Shown here piece after piece: positions 54,374-62,090 of a stretch of 64,000 nucleotides of DNA. The position numbers and the translations under genes are program-made. This DNA is from Longispora albida DSM 44784 (GTDB lineage: Bacteria; Actinomycetota; Actinomycetes; Mycobacteriales; Micromonosporaceae), in contig NZ_KB903839.1 of the NCBI RefSeq assembly GCF_000379825.1, positions 115,710 to 179,709 on the forward strand. Direction: 5' to 3'. Position 1 is the first letter of the stretch, and every line of letters begins with the position of its first letter. The notes under the pieces were generated by a model. It ran no database searches and had not been told where the DNA came from. It saw only the letters and a program-made list of their open reading frames with translations.

Positions 54374-55557
54374 AGCGACTCCTCCATCCGAGCGCGCGCG
54401 GCTGGCCACTCGGCGGCGGTCATGCCATAGAGATACGTGTCCCGCATCGTCCCGTCCGGCCGGATCCTGTGGTTACGGATGACGCCTTCGAGCGTGGCGC
54501 CGAGCCGTTCGATCGCGGCCTGCGACCTGGTGTTCATGCGGTCGGTGTGCCACGTTACCCGCAGCGCGCCCAGGTCGTCGAACGCTCTTGTGAGGAGCAG
54601 GTACTTCGATTCGCTGTTGACGCCCGAGCGCCACCACGGCTTGCCGATCCAGGTGTACCCGATGCCGAGCGAGCGGTTCGCCTCGTCGATCTCGTAGAAG
54701 GAGGTCGTGCCGATGACCCGGCCGGTCGCCGTGTCGATCTGCGCCCACGGCACCCGGTCGGCTGTCGTCAGCGCCGCCCGGATCACCGCGGCCATGCCGT
54801 CGGGAGTGGACGGTCGCGGGGTCGACAGCCACGACCACACGTCGTCGTCCTGGCTCGACTCGAACAGCTCCTGCGCGTGGGCCGGGGACAGCGGCTCCAG
54901 CCGGACCTTCTCGCCTTCGAGTACCTCGGGGAACAGCCAGGGGCTGCGGGCCAGGTAGGAGGGCTGTGGCTCGGTGCCGTGAGGAACCGGTACACCCCGC
55001 ACTGTGGACATGGGCAGCACGCCGGACCAGAACGGGAGAGCCAGATCCTCGTCGTCGTCCATCGGGCCGCCGGCCCTGGCCTTGATCGTGGCCTCGGTCA
55101 GGTCGATGGCGAGCAGGGAGGTCTGGGCGAGTTCCTTGTCGTTCGCCGGGCGGGCGTCGGCGGACCGGCCAGCCGCGATCTTGTCGACGAAGGCCGCGAG
55201 CACGGTGTCGCGCTCGACCGGATCGGTGACGACCCTGGCCGCGCCGTGCACGACAACGGACCGGTAGTTGGCGGTGTGGTGGAACTGGGACTTCGCCAGC
55301 ACCAGCCCGTCGAGCAGCGTGACGCTCAGGCACAGGCGCAGCTCACCATCGCGGGCCCCGAGCCCGAACCGGCCGCCGGTCGACCCGTGCACGTACACGT
55401 GCTCGCCGACCCGGACGTGGAACATCGGGAGCACGCGGGGCTCCCCGTCCACGACCATCCCGATGTGGGCGACGTAGCCCTCGTCGAGCACCTGGTGCAG
55501 CACCGTGCGGTCGTCGGTGAACCGGATCGAGCGCCGGAGGGGAGTGGTGCGGCTCAT
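54325..55557 (-). CDS. Fusion of PNPOx-like flavin barrel and GNAT acetyltransferase
   Basis: A 410-residue two-domain protein. Residues 1-165 are a pyridoxamine-phosphate-oxidase-like split barrel (IGMVVDGEPRVLPMFHVRVG, VYVHGSTGGRF, SVVVHGAARVVTDPVERD). Such domains bind FMN, F420 or heme, and the cofactor cannot be read here. Residues about 220-400 are a GNAT domain of the RimJ type (VRLEPLSPAHAQELFESSQD, IGYTWIGKPWWRSGVNSESK, RSQAAIERLGATLEGVIRNH). ATG 55557 is preceded by AAGGCGGAG in the leftward direction. It is divergent from a MocR regulator and overlaps the LysE exporter gene. Confidence 0.85.
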   Translation of the reverse strand: MSRTTPLRRSIRFTDDRTVLHQVLDEGYVAHIGMVVDGEPRVLPMFHVRVGEHVYVHGSTGGRFGLGARDGELRLCLSVTLLDGLVLAKSQFHHTANYRSVVVHGAARVVTDPVERDTVLAAFVDKIAAGRSADARPANDKELAQTSLLAIDLTEATIKARAGGPMDDDEDLALPFWSGVLPMSTVRGVPVPHGTEPQPSYLARSPWLFPEVLEGEKVRLEPLSPAHAQELFESSQDDDVWSWLSTPRPSTPDGMAAVIRAALTTADRVPWAQIDTATGRVIGTTSFYEIDEANRSLGIGYTWIGKPWWRSGVNSESKYLLLTRAFDDLGALRVTWHTDRMNTRSQAAIERLGATLEGVIRNHRIRPDGTMRDTYLYGMTAAEWPAARARMEESLCWVSPTSGHMSSARS

Positions 55558-55568
55558 TTGACTCCGCC

Positions 55569-55604
55569 TTTGTTCTAGTACAAACTGTTGACTGTGCCAG
55601 TACA
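55569..55604. promoter_or_regulatory. Divergent promoter/operator of MocR and PNPOx-GNAT genes
   Basis: Direct repeats CTAGTACA (55575-55582) and CCAGTACA (55597-55604) are 22 bases apart (two helical turns), the pattern bound by MocR/GabR regulators. Within it TTTGT (55569-55573) and ACAAA (55580-55584) are inverted. A TTGACT (55558-55563) 17 bases before CAAACT (55581-55586) could drive a leaderless MocR message from GTG 55594. The second repeat lies inside the first codons of MocR. Confidence 0.45.
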
Positions 55605-56919
55605 TTATCAGCTCACCGGGCGGTCAGCGAGTGCCATCTCGGCCAGCGTCGAGGCGGGCATCCGCACGGGCGGGCTCCCGCCGGGCAGCCCGCTGCCGCC
55701 GATCCGCACCCTCGCCGCCGAGCTGGGAGTCAGCCCGGCGACGGTCGCGTCCGCGTACACGGCACTGCGGCAGCGCGGGCTGCTGGAGAGCGCCGGCCGG
55801 GCTGGCACGCGGGTCAGGGAAAGGCCTGCGGTCAGTTTCCGGAGCGCCGAGCTGCTCGCGGTACCGGAGAATGCTGTTGATCTGTCGTCCGGAGCGCCTG
55901 CGCTGGACCGGCTGCCGCGGCTCGCCCCGATCCTGGCCAGCCTCGATCCGGCCCCGGTCAGCTACCGCGACGCCGGGGTGCTGCCGGAGCTGGCCGCGAT
56001 GGCGCGTGACCGGCTCGCCGCCGAGGACATTCCCGCCACCGAGATCGTGCTGACCAGTGGCGCGCTGGACGGGATCGAGAGGCTGCTCGGCGCGTATGTC
56101 GCCCCCGGTGACGCGGTCGGCATCGAGGATCCGGGCTGGGCCAACGCGATCGACCTGGTCGCGGCGATGGGCCTGCGCGCGGTGCCGATGCCGGTCGACG
56201 AGCACGGTCCGACGCTGGAAGGCGTGACGGCGGCGCTGGCGGCAGGCGTCCGGGCGGTCATCATCACGACCCGCGCGCACAACCCGACCGGCGCGGCCCT
56301 CAGCCCGGAACGCTCGGCGGCACTGCGGGTCCTGCTCGCGGCGCACCCCGACGTGCTGGTAATCGAGGACGATCACTGCGGAGACCTGGCGGAAGTCCCG
56401 CTGTACCCGCTCGCCGGGCTCACCCCGGCCTGGGCGTACATCCGGTCGGTCTCGAAGGCCTACGGTCCCGACCTGCGGCTCGCCGTCGTCACCGGCGACC
56501 CGGTGACCGCCGGGCGGGTGGCCGGGCGCCAGAGATTCGGCGCCGGGTGGGTCTCGACGATCCTCCAGCACGCTGTCCTGCGCATGTGGTCATCGTCCGA
56601 AGTGGCAGATCAAGTGCGCACAACCAGTGAGGTGTACCGGGCGCGCCGCGAAGCCCTCATCGCCGCCCTCGCCGGGCACGGGCTGCACGCCACCGGCCGC
56701 AGCGGCATCAACGTCTGGGTACCGGTACCCGACGAGACCGTCGCCGTCGCCCGCCTCCGCGACCTGGGCTGGGCTGTCGCGCCCGGCGCCGCGTACCGGC
56801 TCGCCAGCCCGCCAGCCCTGCGGATCACGATCAGCACCCTCGGGGCGGAGCAGGTCGGTCCACTGGCCGAGGCGATCTTCACGGCTGCGGCCCAGGTACC
56901 GGGCCGGGGCCGGGTCTGA
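55594..56919 (+). CDS. MocR-type GntR/aminotransferase transcription regulator
   Basis: A 441-residue MocR-type protein. An N-terminal GntR winged helix (about 1-70, PLPPIRTLAAELGVSPATVA then YTALRQRGLLE) is joined to a fold-type I aminotransferase domain. SVSKAYGPDLR holds the PLP lysine (K288), and IEDDHCGDL and RAHNPTGAALS are its usual companions. Such regulators sense PLP, pyridoxal or amine ligands. The divergent partner encodes a PNPOx-like domain, so a vitamin B6 or amine signal is plausible. GTG 55594 or TTG 55588 are alternative starts; neither has a ribosome site. Confidence 0.88.
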   Translation: MPVHYQLTGRSASAISASVEAGIRTGGLPPGSPLPPIRTLAAELGVSPATVASAYTALRQRGLLESAGRAGTRVRERPAVSFRSAELLAVPENAVDLSSGAPALDRLPRLAPILASLDPAPVSYRDAGVLPELAAMARDRLAAEDIPATEIVLTSGALDGIERLLGAYVAPGDAVGIEDPGWANAIDLVAAMGLRAVPMPVDEHGPTLEGVTAALAAGVRAVIITTRAHNPTGAALSPERSAALRVLLAAHPDVLVIEDDHCGDLAEVPLYPLAGLTPAWAYIRSVSKAYGPDLRLAVVTGDPVTAGRVAGRQRFGAGWVSTILQHAVLRMWSSSEVADQVRTTSEVYRARREALIAALAGHGLHATGRSGINVWVPVPDETVAVARLRDLGWAVAPGAAYRLASPPALRITISTLGAEQVGPLAEAIFTAAAQVPGRGRV

Positions 56920-57008
56920 CTGCCGGTTCCCTGCCCCGTTTCCCGGCCTGTTTCTCTTCCCCGACCATGATCGCGGAGCGGGGCGGTGGCTGTGCGAGGA
57001 TCGCTCAT

Positions 57009-58274
57009 GTGGATGTCCCCCGGATCCAGCGGCGTACACTGACCCTCCTCATGATCACGCAGGTGATCGGCGGGGTCGGTGTCGCGATCGGTATCGCCGT
57101 CGGCGCGCTTCTCACCAAGCAGATCACCGGCAGCCCCGGGCTCTCCGGCCTGGCCCAGAGCTCCGCCGTGGTCGGCGGTGCGCTGCTGGCGATCCCGGTG
57201 ACCCGGCTGATGACCAGGTCCGGGCGCCGTCCCGGCCTCATGCTGGCGTACGCGGTGGGTGTCGCGGGGGCGCTCCTGATCGTCGCGGCCGCCGCCACCG
57301 GGTCCTCGCTGCTGGCCTTCGCCGGTATGTTCTGCTTCGGCGGGGGTACCGCGGCGAACCTCCAGGCCCGTTACGCCGCAGTGGACCTGGCCGAGCCCGC
57401 CCGGCGCGGCTGGCAGCTGTCCATTGTGGTCTGGGCGACCACCGTCGGCTCGGTGGCCGGGCCGAACCTGGCCGCGCCAGCAGACCGGCTCGTCCGCAGC
57501 TACTGGAGCGGGATGCCGGACATGGCCGGCCCGTTCGTGTTCAGCGCGCTCGCGTTCGGCATCGCTGGCCTCGTGCTCTGGCTGCTGCTCCGCCCCGACC
57601 CGCTGCTGCTGTCCCGCGAGCTCGCCGGCGCTCCGGCGGCGGCCACCGGCAAGAAGGCCGGGATGCGGGTCGCCTTCCGGCTGGTGATGGGCATCCCCGG
57701 TGCCCGGCTGGGCCTCGCCTCGGCGGCGATCGGCCACCTCGTGATGGTCGGCGTCATGTCGATGACCCCGATCTACATCGAGCAGGGCCCCGGCCACTCC
57801 CACGCCGACGTCCTGAACATCGTCGGCATCGTCCTGAGCATCCACATCGCCGGCATGTACGCGCTGAGCCCCATCGTCGGCTGGGCCACCGACAAGCTCG
57901 GCCGGCGTCCCGTGGTGATCACCGGCATCGGGCTGCTCCTCGCGGCCTGCGCCGTGTCCGGTACCGCCGACCACGGCACCCCGCAGCTCGCCGTCGGCCT
58001 GGGTCTGCTCGGCCTCGGCTGGTCCTGCACGATGATCTCCGGTTCGACCCTGCTCGCCGAGTCCGTGCCGCTGGAACAGCGCCCGGTCGCCCAGGGCCTG
58101 TCCGACCTGACGATGGGGCTGGCGGGAGCCGGGGCCGGTGCGCTGGCGGGGCTCGTGGTGCAGATCGCCGGATACCCGATCCTGACCCTGCTCGCGGCGG
58201 TCTGCGCGATCCCGGTACTCGGACTGGCCCTGCGCGGCGCCGGCCGCCCGGACCCGGTGCCCTCGGAGCGCTGA
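57009..58274 (+). CDS. MFS transporter
   Basis: A 421-residue protein with about twelve membrane segments, the motif-A-like GWATDKLGRRPVVITG between segments, and a PET-like gap in the middle loop. It is of the DHA1 drug-export type by layout. GTG 57009 was chosen because GCGAGGA lies about 8 bases upstream; ATG 56967 has no ribosome site. Located after the MocR gene, 89 bases away, on the same strand, so it may be MocR-linked. The substrate is unknown. Confidence 0.84.
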   Translation: MDVPRIQRRTLTLLMITQVIGGVGVAIGIAVGALLTKQITGSPGLSGLAQSSAVVGGALLAIPVTRLMTRSGRRPGLMLAYAVGVAGALLIVAAAATGSSLLAFAGMFCFGGGTAANLQARYAAVDLAEPARRGWQLSIVVWATTVGSVAGPNLAAPADRLVRSYWSGMPDMAGPFVFSALAFGIAGLVLWLLLRPDPLLLSRELAGAPAAATGKKAGMRVAFRLVMGIPGARLGLASAAIGHLVMVGVMSMTPIYIEQGPGHSHADVLNIVGIVLSIHIAGMYALSPIVGWATDKLGRRPVVITGIGLLLAACAVSGTADHGTPQLAVGLGLLGLGWSCTMISGSTLLAESVPLEQRPVAQGLSDLTMGLAGAGAGALAGLVVQIAGYPILTLLAAVCAIPVLGLALRGAGRPDPVPSER

Positions 58275-58332
58275 GCTTCAGGCCAGGCCTGCTCGTCCGG
58301 AGCGCTGAGCCGGGGCGGCGGTGGGGTCCCAC

Positions 58333-58338
58333 TACTAT
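58333..58338 (+). promoter_or_regulatory. -10 box TACTAT, leaderless start of DUF3046 gene
   Basis: TACTAT ends 6 bases before GTG 58345, with no ribosome site between. Confidence 0.5.
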
Positions 58339-58344
58339 GGCCGG

Positions 58345-58545
58345 GTGAGACTCACCGACTTCTGGCAGCGGCTGGAGCTGGCTTTCGGAGCCGGGTACGC
58401 CGAGAGCGTCGCCACCGACCAGACCCTGACGGAGCTGGGCGGTCGCACGATCCGCGAGGCGCTGGCCTCCGGCGCGGAGACCGTGACGGTGTGGCGGGCG
58501 GTCGTCCGGGCGTACCCGGACAGGATCCCGGCGAGGCTGCGCTGA
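58345..58545 (+). CDS. DUF3046 family protein
   Basis: A 66-residue protein of the DUF3046 family: MRLTDFWQRLELAFGAGYAE, then TLTELGGRTIREALASG and TVWRAVVRAYPDRIP. It is found immediately upstream of recA in very many actinobacteria, as here. No known function. The GTG fits the family start and the leaderless promoter box; the Arg/Pro end is typical. Confidence 0.85.
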   Translation: MRLTDFWQRLELAFGAGYAESVATDQTLTELGGRTIREALASGAETVTVWRAVVRAYPDRIPARLR

Positions 58546-58638
58546 GCCCCGGTCCGCCCCCGCACTGACCACCGCTCCCTCCTGCCCTGATCTTGTGCCA
58601 TTTTGCCGAGTTGTATGTACGCCTTTGCCGGATTTGTT

Positions 58639-58657
58639 ATCACCTGTTCTAGGTGAT
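58639..58657. terminator. Inverted repeat in the DUF3046-recA gap
   Basis: ATCACCT (58639-58645), GTTCT loop, AGGTGAT (58651-58657): a perfect 7-bp inverted repeat. It could end the DUF3046 transcript or be an operator. The 266-base gap also holds the two recA promoter candidates given separately, and nothing else was seen. Confidence 0.45.
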
Positions 58658-58678
58658 CTCCGTGTTGCGACTTGAATA

Positions 58679-58690
58679 GAACACGTGTAC
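58679..58690 (+). promoter_or_regulatory. LexA box-like site upstream of recA
   Basis: GAACACGTGTAC matches the actinobacterial SOS box core GAAC-RNRY-GTTC at all but one position (A for T in GTTC). It lies 122 bases before the recA start, within range for LexA control. Confidence 0.5.
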
Positions 58691-58733
58691 GGCTATTGTG
58701 CTTACTCGTGGCAGGTGGGTGTCGGGCGGAAAA

Positions 58734-58756
58734 CTGTCAGACCCTCCGCTTACGGT
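58734..58756 (+). promoter_or_regulatory. LexA-independent (RecA-NDp/PafBC-type) promoter candidate
   Basis: CTGTCAGAC, 8 bases, then TACGGT resembles the consensus TTGTCRGTG-N8-TANNNT of LexA-independent DNA-damage promoters. The TGTC, R, G, the 8-base spacing and the TANNNT all fit; three positions of the -35-like part differ. It would start transcription about 50 bases before recA. Confidence 0.45.
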
Positions 58757-58811
58757 GTCAGGCGTGAACAAGCGAGCGACCGCGAAGACGGCGAATACAG
58801 GGGTGACGGCG

Positions 58812-59855
58812 ATGGCAGCAGGCCAGGATCGGGAGAAGGCGCTTGAGCTAGCCCTCGCCCAGATCGACAAGCAGTTCGGCAAGGGCTCGGTGATGCGCCT
58901 GGGCGACCGCACCGCGGCCCCGGTCTCCGTGATCCCCACCGGCTCCATCGCGCTGGATGTCGCACTCGGCATCGGCGGCGTGCCGCGTGGCCGGATCATC
59001 GAGATCTACGGCCCGGAGTCCTCGGGTAAGACCACCCTGACCCTGCACCTGATCGCCAACGCCCAGGCGAACGGCGGCATCGCGGCGTTCATCGACGCCG
59101 AGCACGCCCTCGACCCGGAGTACGCGAAGGCGCTCGGCGTGGACACCGACGCGCTGCTGGTCTCCCAGCCGGACACCGGCGAGCAGGCGCTGGAGATCGC
59201 GGACATGCTGATCCGCTCCGGCGCGATCGACATCATCGTGATCGACTCGGTGGCGGCCCTCGTGCCGCGCGCCGAGATCGAGGGCGAGATGGGCGACAGC
59301 CACGTCGGCCTCCAGGCCCGGCTGATGAGCCAGGCCCTCCGGAAGATCACGGGTGCGCTGAGCACCTCGGGCACCACCGCCATTTTCATCAACCAGCTCC
59401 GCGAGAAGATCGGCGTCATGTTCGGCTCCCCGGAGACCACGACCGGTGGTAAGGCGCTGAAGTTCTACGCCTCCGTCCGGATGGACATCCGCCGGATCGA
59501 GAGCCTGAAGGACGGCACCGACGTCGTCGGTAACCGGACCAGGGTCAAGGTCGTGAAGAACAAGGTCGCCTCGCCGTTCAAGCAGGCGGAGTTCGACATC
59601 ATGTACGGCAAGGGCATCAGCCGCGAGGGCTCCCTGATCGACGTCGGCGTCGAGCAGGGCATCATCCGCAAGTCCGGCGCCTGGTACACGTACGAGGGCG
59701 ACCAGCTCGGCCAGGGCAAGGAGAACGCGCGGAACTTCCTCCGGGAGAACCCGGACGTCGCCGCCGAGATCGAGAAGCGGATCAAGGAGAAGCTGGGCGT
59801 CGGCGCGGTCGTGGACGCCGAGGCCGCCCCGCTGGCCCCGCCGGTCGACTTCTAG
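58812..59855 (+). CDS. recA: Recombinase RecA
   Basis: RecA binds single-stranded DNA, does strand exchange and triggers LexA cleavage. The 347-residue protein has Walker [12 protein letters not shown], Walker [13 protein letters not shown], loop L1 around [20 protein letters not shown] and loop L2 near [20 protein letters not shown]. No intein is present, unlike some mycobacterial recA genes. ATG 58812 gives the normal start [20 protein letters not shown]. An upstream in-frame start at 58698 would add 38 unusual residues and is unlikely. Confidence 0.97.
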   Translation: MAAGQDREKALELALAQIDKQFGKGSVMRLGDRTAAPVSVIPTGSIALDVALGIGGVPRGRIIEIYGPESSGKTTLTLHLIANAQANGGIAAFIDAEHALDPEYAKALGVDTDALLVSQPDTGEQALEIADMLIRSGAIDIIVIDSVAALVPRAEIEGEMGDSHVGLQARLMSQALRKITGALSTSGTTAIFINQLREKIGVMFGSPETTTGGKALKFYASVRMDIRRIESLKDGTDVVGNRTRVKVVKNKVASPFKQAEFDIMYGKGISREGSLIDVGVEQGIIRKSGAWYTYEGDQLGQGKENARNFLRENPDVAAEIEKRIKEKLGVGAVVDAEAAPLAPPVDF

Positions 59856-59891
59856 GCCTTCCGGGCACACGTCGCTCGTGTCTGCCACATC

Positions 59892-61724
59892 GTGAAGGAG
59901 CAGCAGGGGGAGGGGCGTGCCACCGGCCGGACTCCGGCCGAAGGCACCCCCAGCCCGCCCGAAGAAGACCGTTCCCTGCTGGACTGGCACGGCTACTGGC
60001 CGTCCAAGCCGGGCACGGGGGCCGGGGCCCGCCGCAAGGGGCCCGACCTGGGGTTACCTGCTGGGGACGACCAGCAGGGCGAGGCCACCGACCTGGGTCC
60101 GGCGAACGCAAGTCTTGCCGATCCTGGATCCGTTCGAGAGCCCGTTCACGGGTTTGATCCTGAGCCCGATCCCGATCGTGATCGCGGGTTCGATCCCGGA
60201 TTCGGTTCCCGGCCCGGGTTGGAGTCCGATCCTGGGCTCGATCCCGGTTCCGATCCCCGTTCGCGTTCCGGGTCCGGAGCCGGTTCCGATCCCGAGTTCG
60301 GTTCCCGGCCCAGTCCTGGGTTCGATTCCAGGCCTGGTCGCAGGCCCGTTCATGGCCGGGGAGCGGAGGAAGCCCACCCTTGGGCCGCGTACGGCGATCC
60401 GGCCGACCGGCCCGGCGGCGAGGCTGCCCGCTGGCTGGGCGACCTTGCCCAGCCCGAGCAGCACCACCAGGCCGGGGCGGCTTTCGCCTGGCCGTTCCAG
60501 GAGGAAGCCCCCGCCGGAGACGCTGGCAGCCCACCGTGGCTGTCCGCTGAGGACGATCAGGCTGAAGGTGCGCCGAGGCGCTGGCCGGTAGCGGAGCCAG
60601 AGGATGCCCGCCCGGAGTTTCCGGCCGCCTGGCCGCTGCCCGAGCCGGAGGAAACGCCGGCGCGACGCCGAGGCTGGCCAGGTGCCGCCGAACGCAAGCC
60701 GCGATCGGAGGCCCGGGTAAGGCGGGGTCGCGCTGCGGCTAGCCCACCTTCATTGTCCGAAGAGGACAGTCCGGAGGGCGGCCCGCAGGGCGGATCACGG
60801 CGCGGCTGGGGCGCTCGGCGAGTCACCGGCGAACGCACCGAGCCCGGCAACGAGTTCGCCACCGAGCCCGACACCGAGTTCGGCAACGAGCCTGGCACCG
60901 CGCTGGGCTTCACTGCCAACAACGACAGCGACGACAACACCGCCGGCCGGCGCGCCACCGGCAGCCAGGGCAGTACCGGCAGCCGAGACGGCCGGAGGTC
61001 CCGCCCTGCGGCGTCGCAGGACGCAGGTCCGCCGCTGCAGTTCTCGCCGAATGAGACGGGCGAGATAGGTGAGGCCGGCGAGGATGAGGCCCCCGGGCGG
61101 AGTACCGGCGGCAGGCGTGGTCGCGCGCGCGAGGCGGGGTCCGGCGAGGGCACACGGGGTCGCCGGTCGCGGCGCCAGCCCGGCCAGATGACCGAGGAGG
61201 AGGCCCGTGATCCGCTGGCCGCCGCCCGGAACATCTGCCTGCGGCTGCTGACCGACCGGCCGCGTACCCGGGCTGAGCTCGCCACGGCCCTCGCCAAGCG
61301 CGGTATCCCGGCTGAGGCGGCCGATGCGGTTCTCGACCGGTACGACGAGGTGGGGCTGATCGATGACGCGGCCTTCGCCCGTGCCTGGGTGAGCAGCCGG
61401 CACCACGGCCGGGGGCTCGCCCGCCGGGCGCTCGGCCAGGAGTTGCGCCGCAAGGGCGTGGACACCGACACGATCGGGGAGGCGCTCGGCGAGCTGGACT
61501 CCGACACCGAGGAGGAGACGGCGCGGGCTCTGGTCGAGCGGAAGCTCCGGAGTACCCGGGGCGAGCCGGAGGCCGTGCTGCGCAAGCTCGTCGGGATGCT
61601 GGCCCGGAAGGGCTACGCGCCAGGGCTCTCGTTCCGCGTGGTCAAGGAGGCGCTGGAGCGGGCCGGGGAGGAAGCGGAGTTCGACCCGGAGGCGCTCAGC
61701 GACGGGTACCTGGGGGAGGTGTGA
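59892..61724 (+). CDS. recX: RecX with a 430-residue low-complexity N-terminal extension
   Basis: RecX inhibits RecA filaments. The last 178 residues are the RecX domain (three-helix repeats): DPLAAARNICLRLLTDRPRT, GLIDDAAFARAWVSSRHHGR, and ALGQELRRKGVDTDTIGEAL. RecX of relatives is usually 150-270 residues. Here the frame is open for 610 residues with an Asp/Pro/Gly/Ser/Arg-rich extension (about 1-432). Third-position G/C bias runs through it, so it is probably translated. The GTG 59892 start has no ribosome site; ATG 61188 is a fallback start giving a canonical 178-residue protein. It begins 36 bases after recA. Confidence 0.8.
   Translation: MKEQQGEGRATGRTPAEGTPSPPEEDRSLLDWHGYWPSKPGTGAGARRKGPDLGLPAGDDQQGEATDLGPANASLADPGSVREPVHGFDPEPDPDRDRGFDPGFGSRPGLESDPGLDPGSDPRSRSGSGAGSDPEFGSRPSPGFDSRPGRRPVHGRGAEEAHPWAAYGDPADRPGGEAARWLGDLAQPEQHHQAGAAFAWPFQEEAPAGDAGSPPWLSAEDDQAEGAPRRWPVAEPEDARPEFPAAWPLPEPEETPARRRGWPGAAERKPRSEARVRRGRAAASPPSLSEEDSPEGGPQGGSRRGWGARRVTGERTEPGNEFATEPDTEFGNEPGTALGFTANNDSDDNTAGRRATGSQGSTGSRDGRRSRPAASQDAGPPLQFSPNETGEIGEAGEDEAPGRSTGGRRGRAREAGSGEGTRGRRSRRQPGQMTEEEARDPLAAARNICLRLLTDRPRTRAELATALAKRGIPAEAADAVLDRYDEVGLIDDAAFARAWVSSRHHGRGLARRALGQELRRKGVDTDTIGEALGELDSDTEEETARALVERKLRSTRGEPEAVLRKLVGMLARKGYAPGLSFRVVKEALERAGEEAEFDPEALSDGYLGEV
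60120..60350 (+). repeat. Degenerate tandem repeat inside recX extension
   Basis: About 230 bases of imperfect units of 12-18 bases built on TTCGATCCCGG or TTCGGTTCCCGG, with units such as GATCC, TTCCCGG and GGTTCCGATCC recurring. They encode repeats such as FGSRP, DPG and SDP in the disordered N-terminus. This resembles a minisatellite; copy number may vary between strains. Confidence 0.6.
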
Positions 61725-61726
61725 GG

Positions 61727-61770
61727 GGGGCCGCCGGGCGGTGGTGCGCGGGGCGCACGTGCACGGCCCC
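61727..61770 (+). terminator. recX terminator
   Basis: Outer stem GGGGCCG (61727-61733) and CGGCCCC (61764-61770); inner stem GTGCGC (61744-61749) and GCGCAC (61753-61758). It begins 3 bases after the recX stop. The remaining gap to rny (61771-62090) holds a promoter candidate and no gene that I can support. Confidence 0.68.
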
Positions 61771-61823
61771 TCCGGTACCTGGGAAGATGGCGGGGAGGCG
61801 GCCACGTGGCCGATGGTGCTTCC

Positions 61824-61853
61824 TTGACCGGGACAGCTCTTTCGACCTAGCCT
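61824..61853 (+). promoter_or_regulatory. Promoter candidate for rny
   Basis: TTGACC (61824-61829) and TAGCCT (61848-61853) are 18 bases apart, a fair match to a primary-sigma promoter (TTGAC and TANNNT). The start would be near 61860, giving a 230-base leader to rny. GAGGAG at 61869 has no start codon behind it in range. Confidence 0.45.
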
Positions 61854-62090
61854 CGCAGTAACAACGAGGAGAACGTCCGAGTACAGCGGGTTACCCGCAC
61901 TCATATAGCGCATGTCATGAAAGCGATCTTTGGCACGGCACGCCCGGCTTGACCATCCGGCTTGACCTTCCGGCTGTGGCCGGATGGCTCGGTGACAGCT
62001 CGGTAGCGGGGCCGGCCCGAGCCTGCATACTCCTCGGCAGCGGCGGTGACGACAGCGGCGGGAGCCGCGAGGTACGGGGAGGAGGCGGCC

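Noticed and set aside
60120-60350. Possible CRISPR-like array of GATCC-containing repeats
   Set aside because: Units are short, imperfect and in frame, with no constant spacers. It is a coding minisatellite.
59917-60591. 224-residue frame in another phase with a good GGGGGAGGGG upstream
   Set aside because: It is Pro-rich low complexity and ends in the repeat tract. The RecX phase runs unbroken to the RecX domain. No frameshift is needed.
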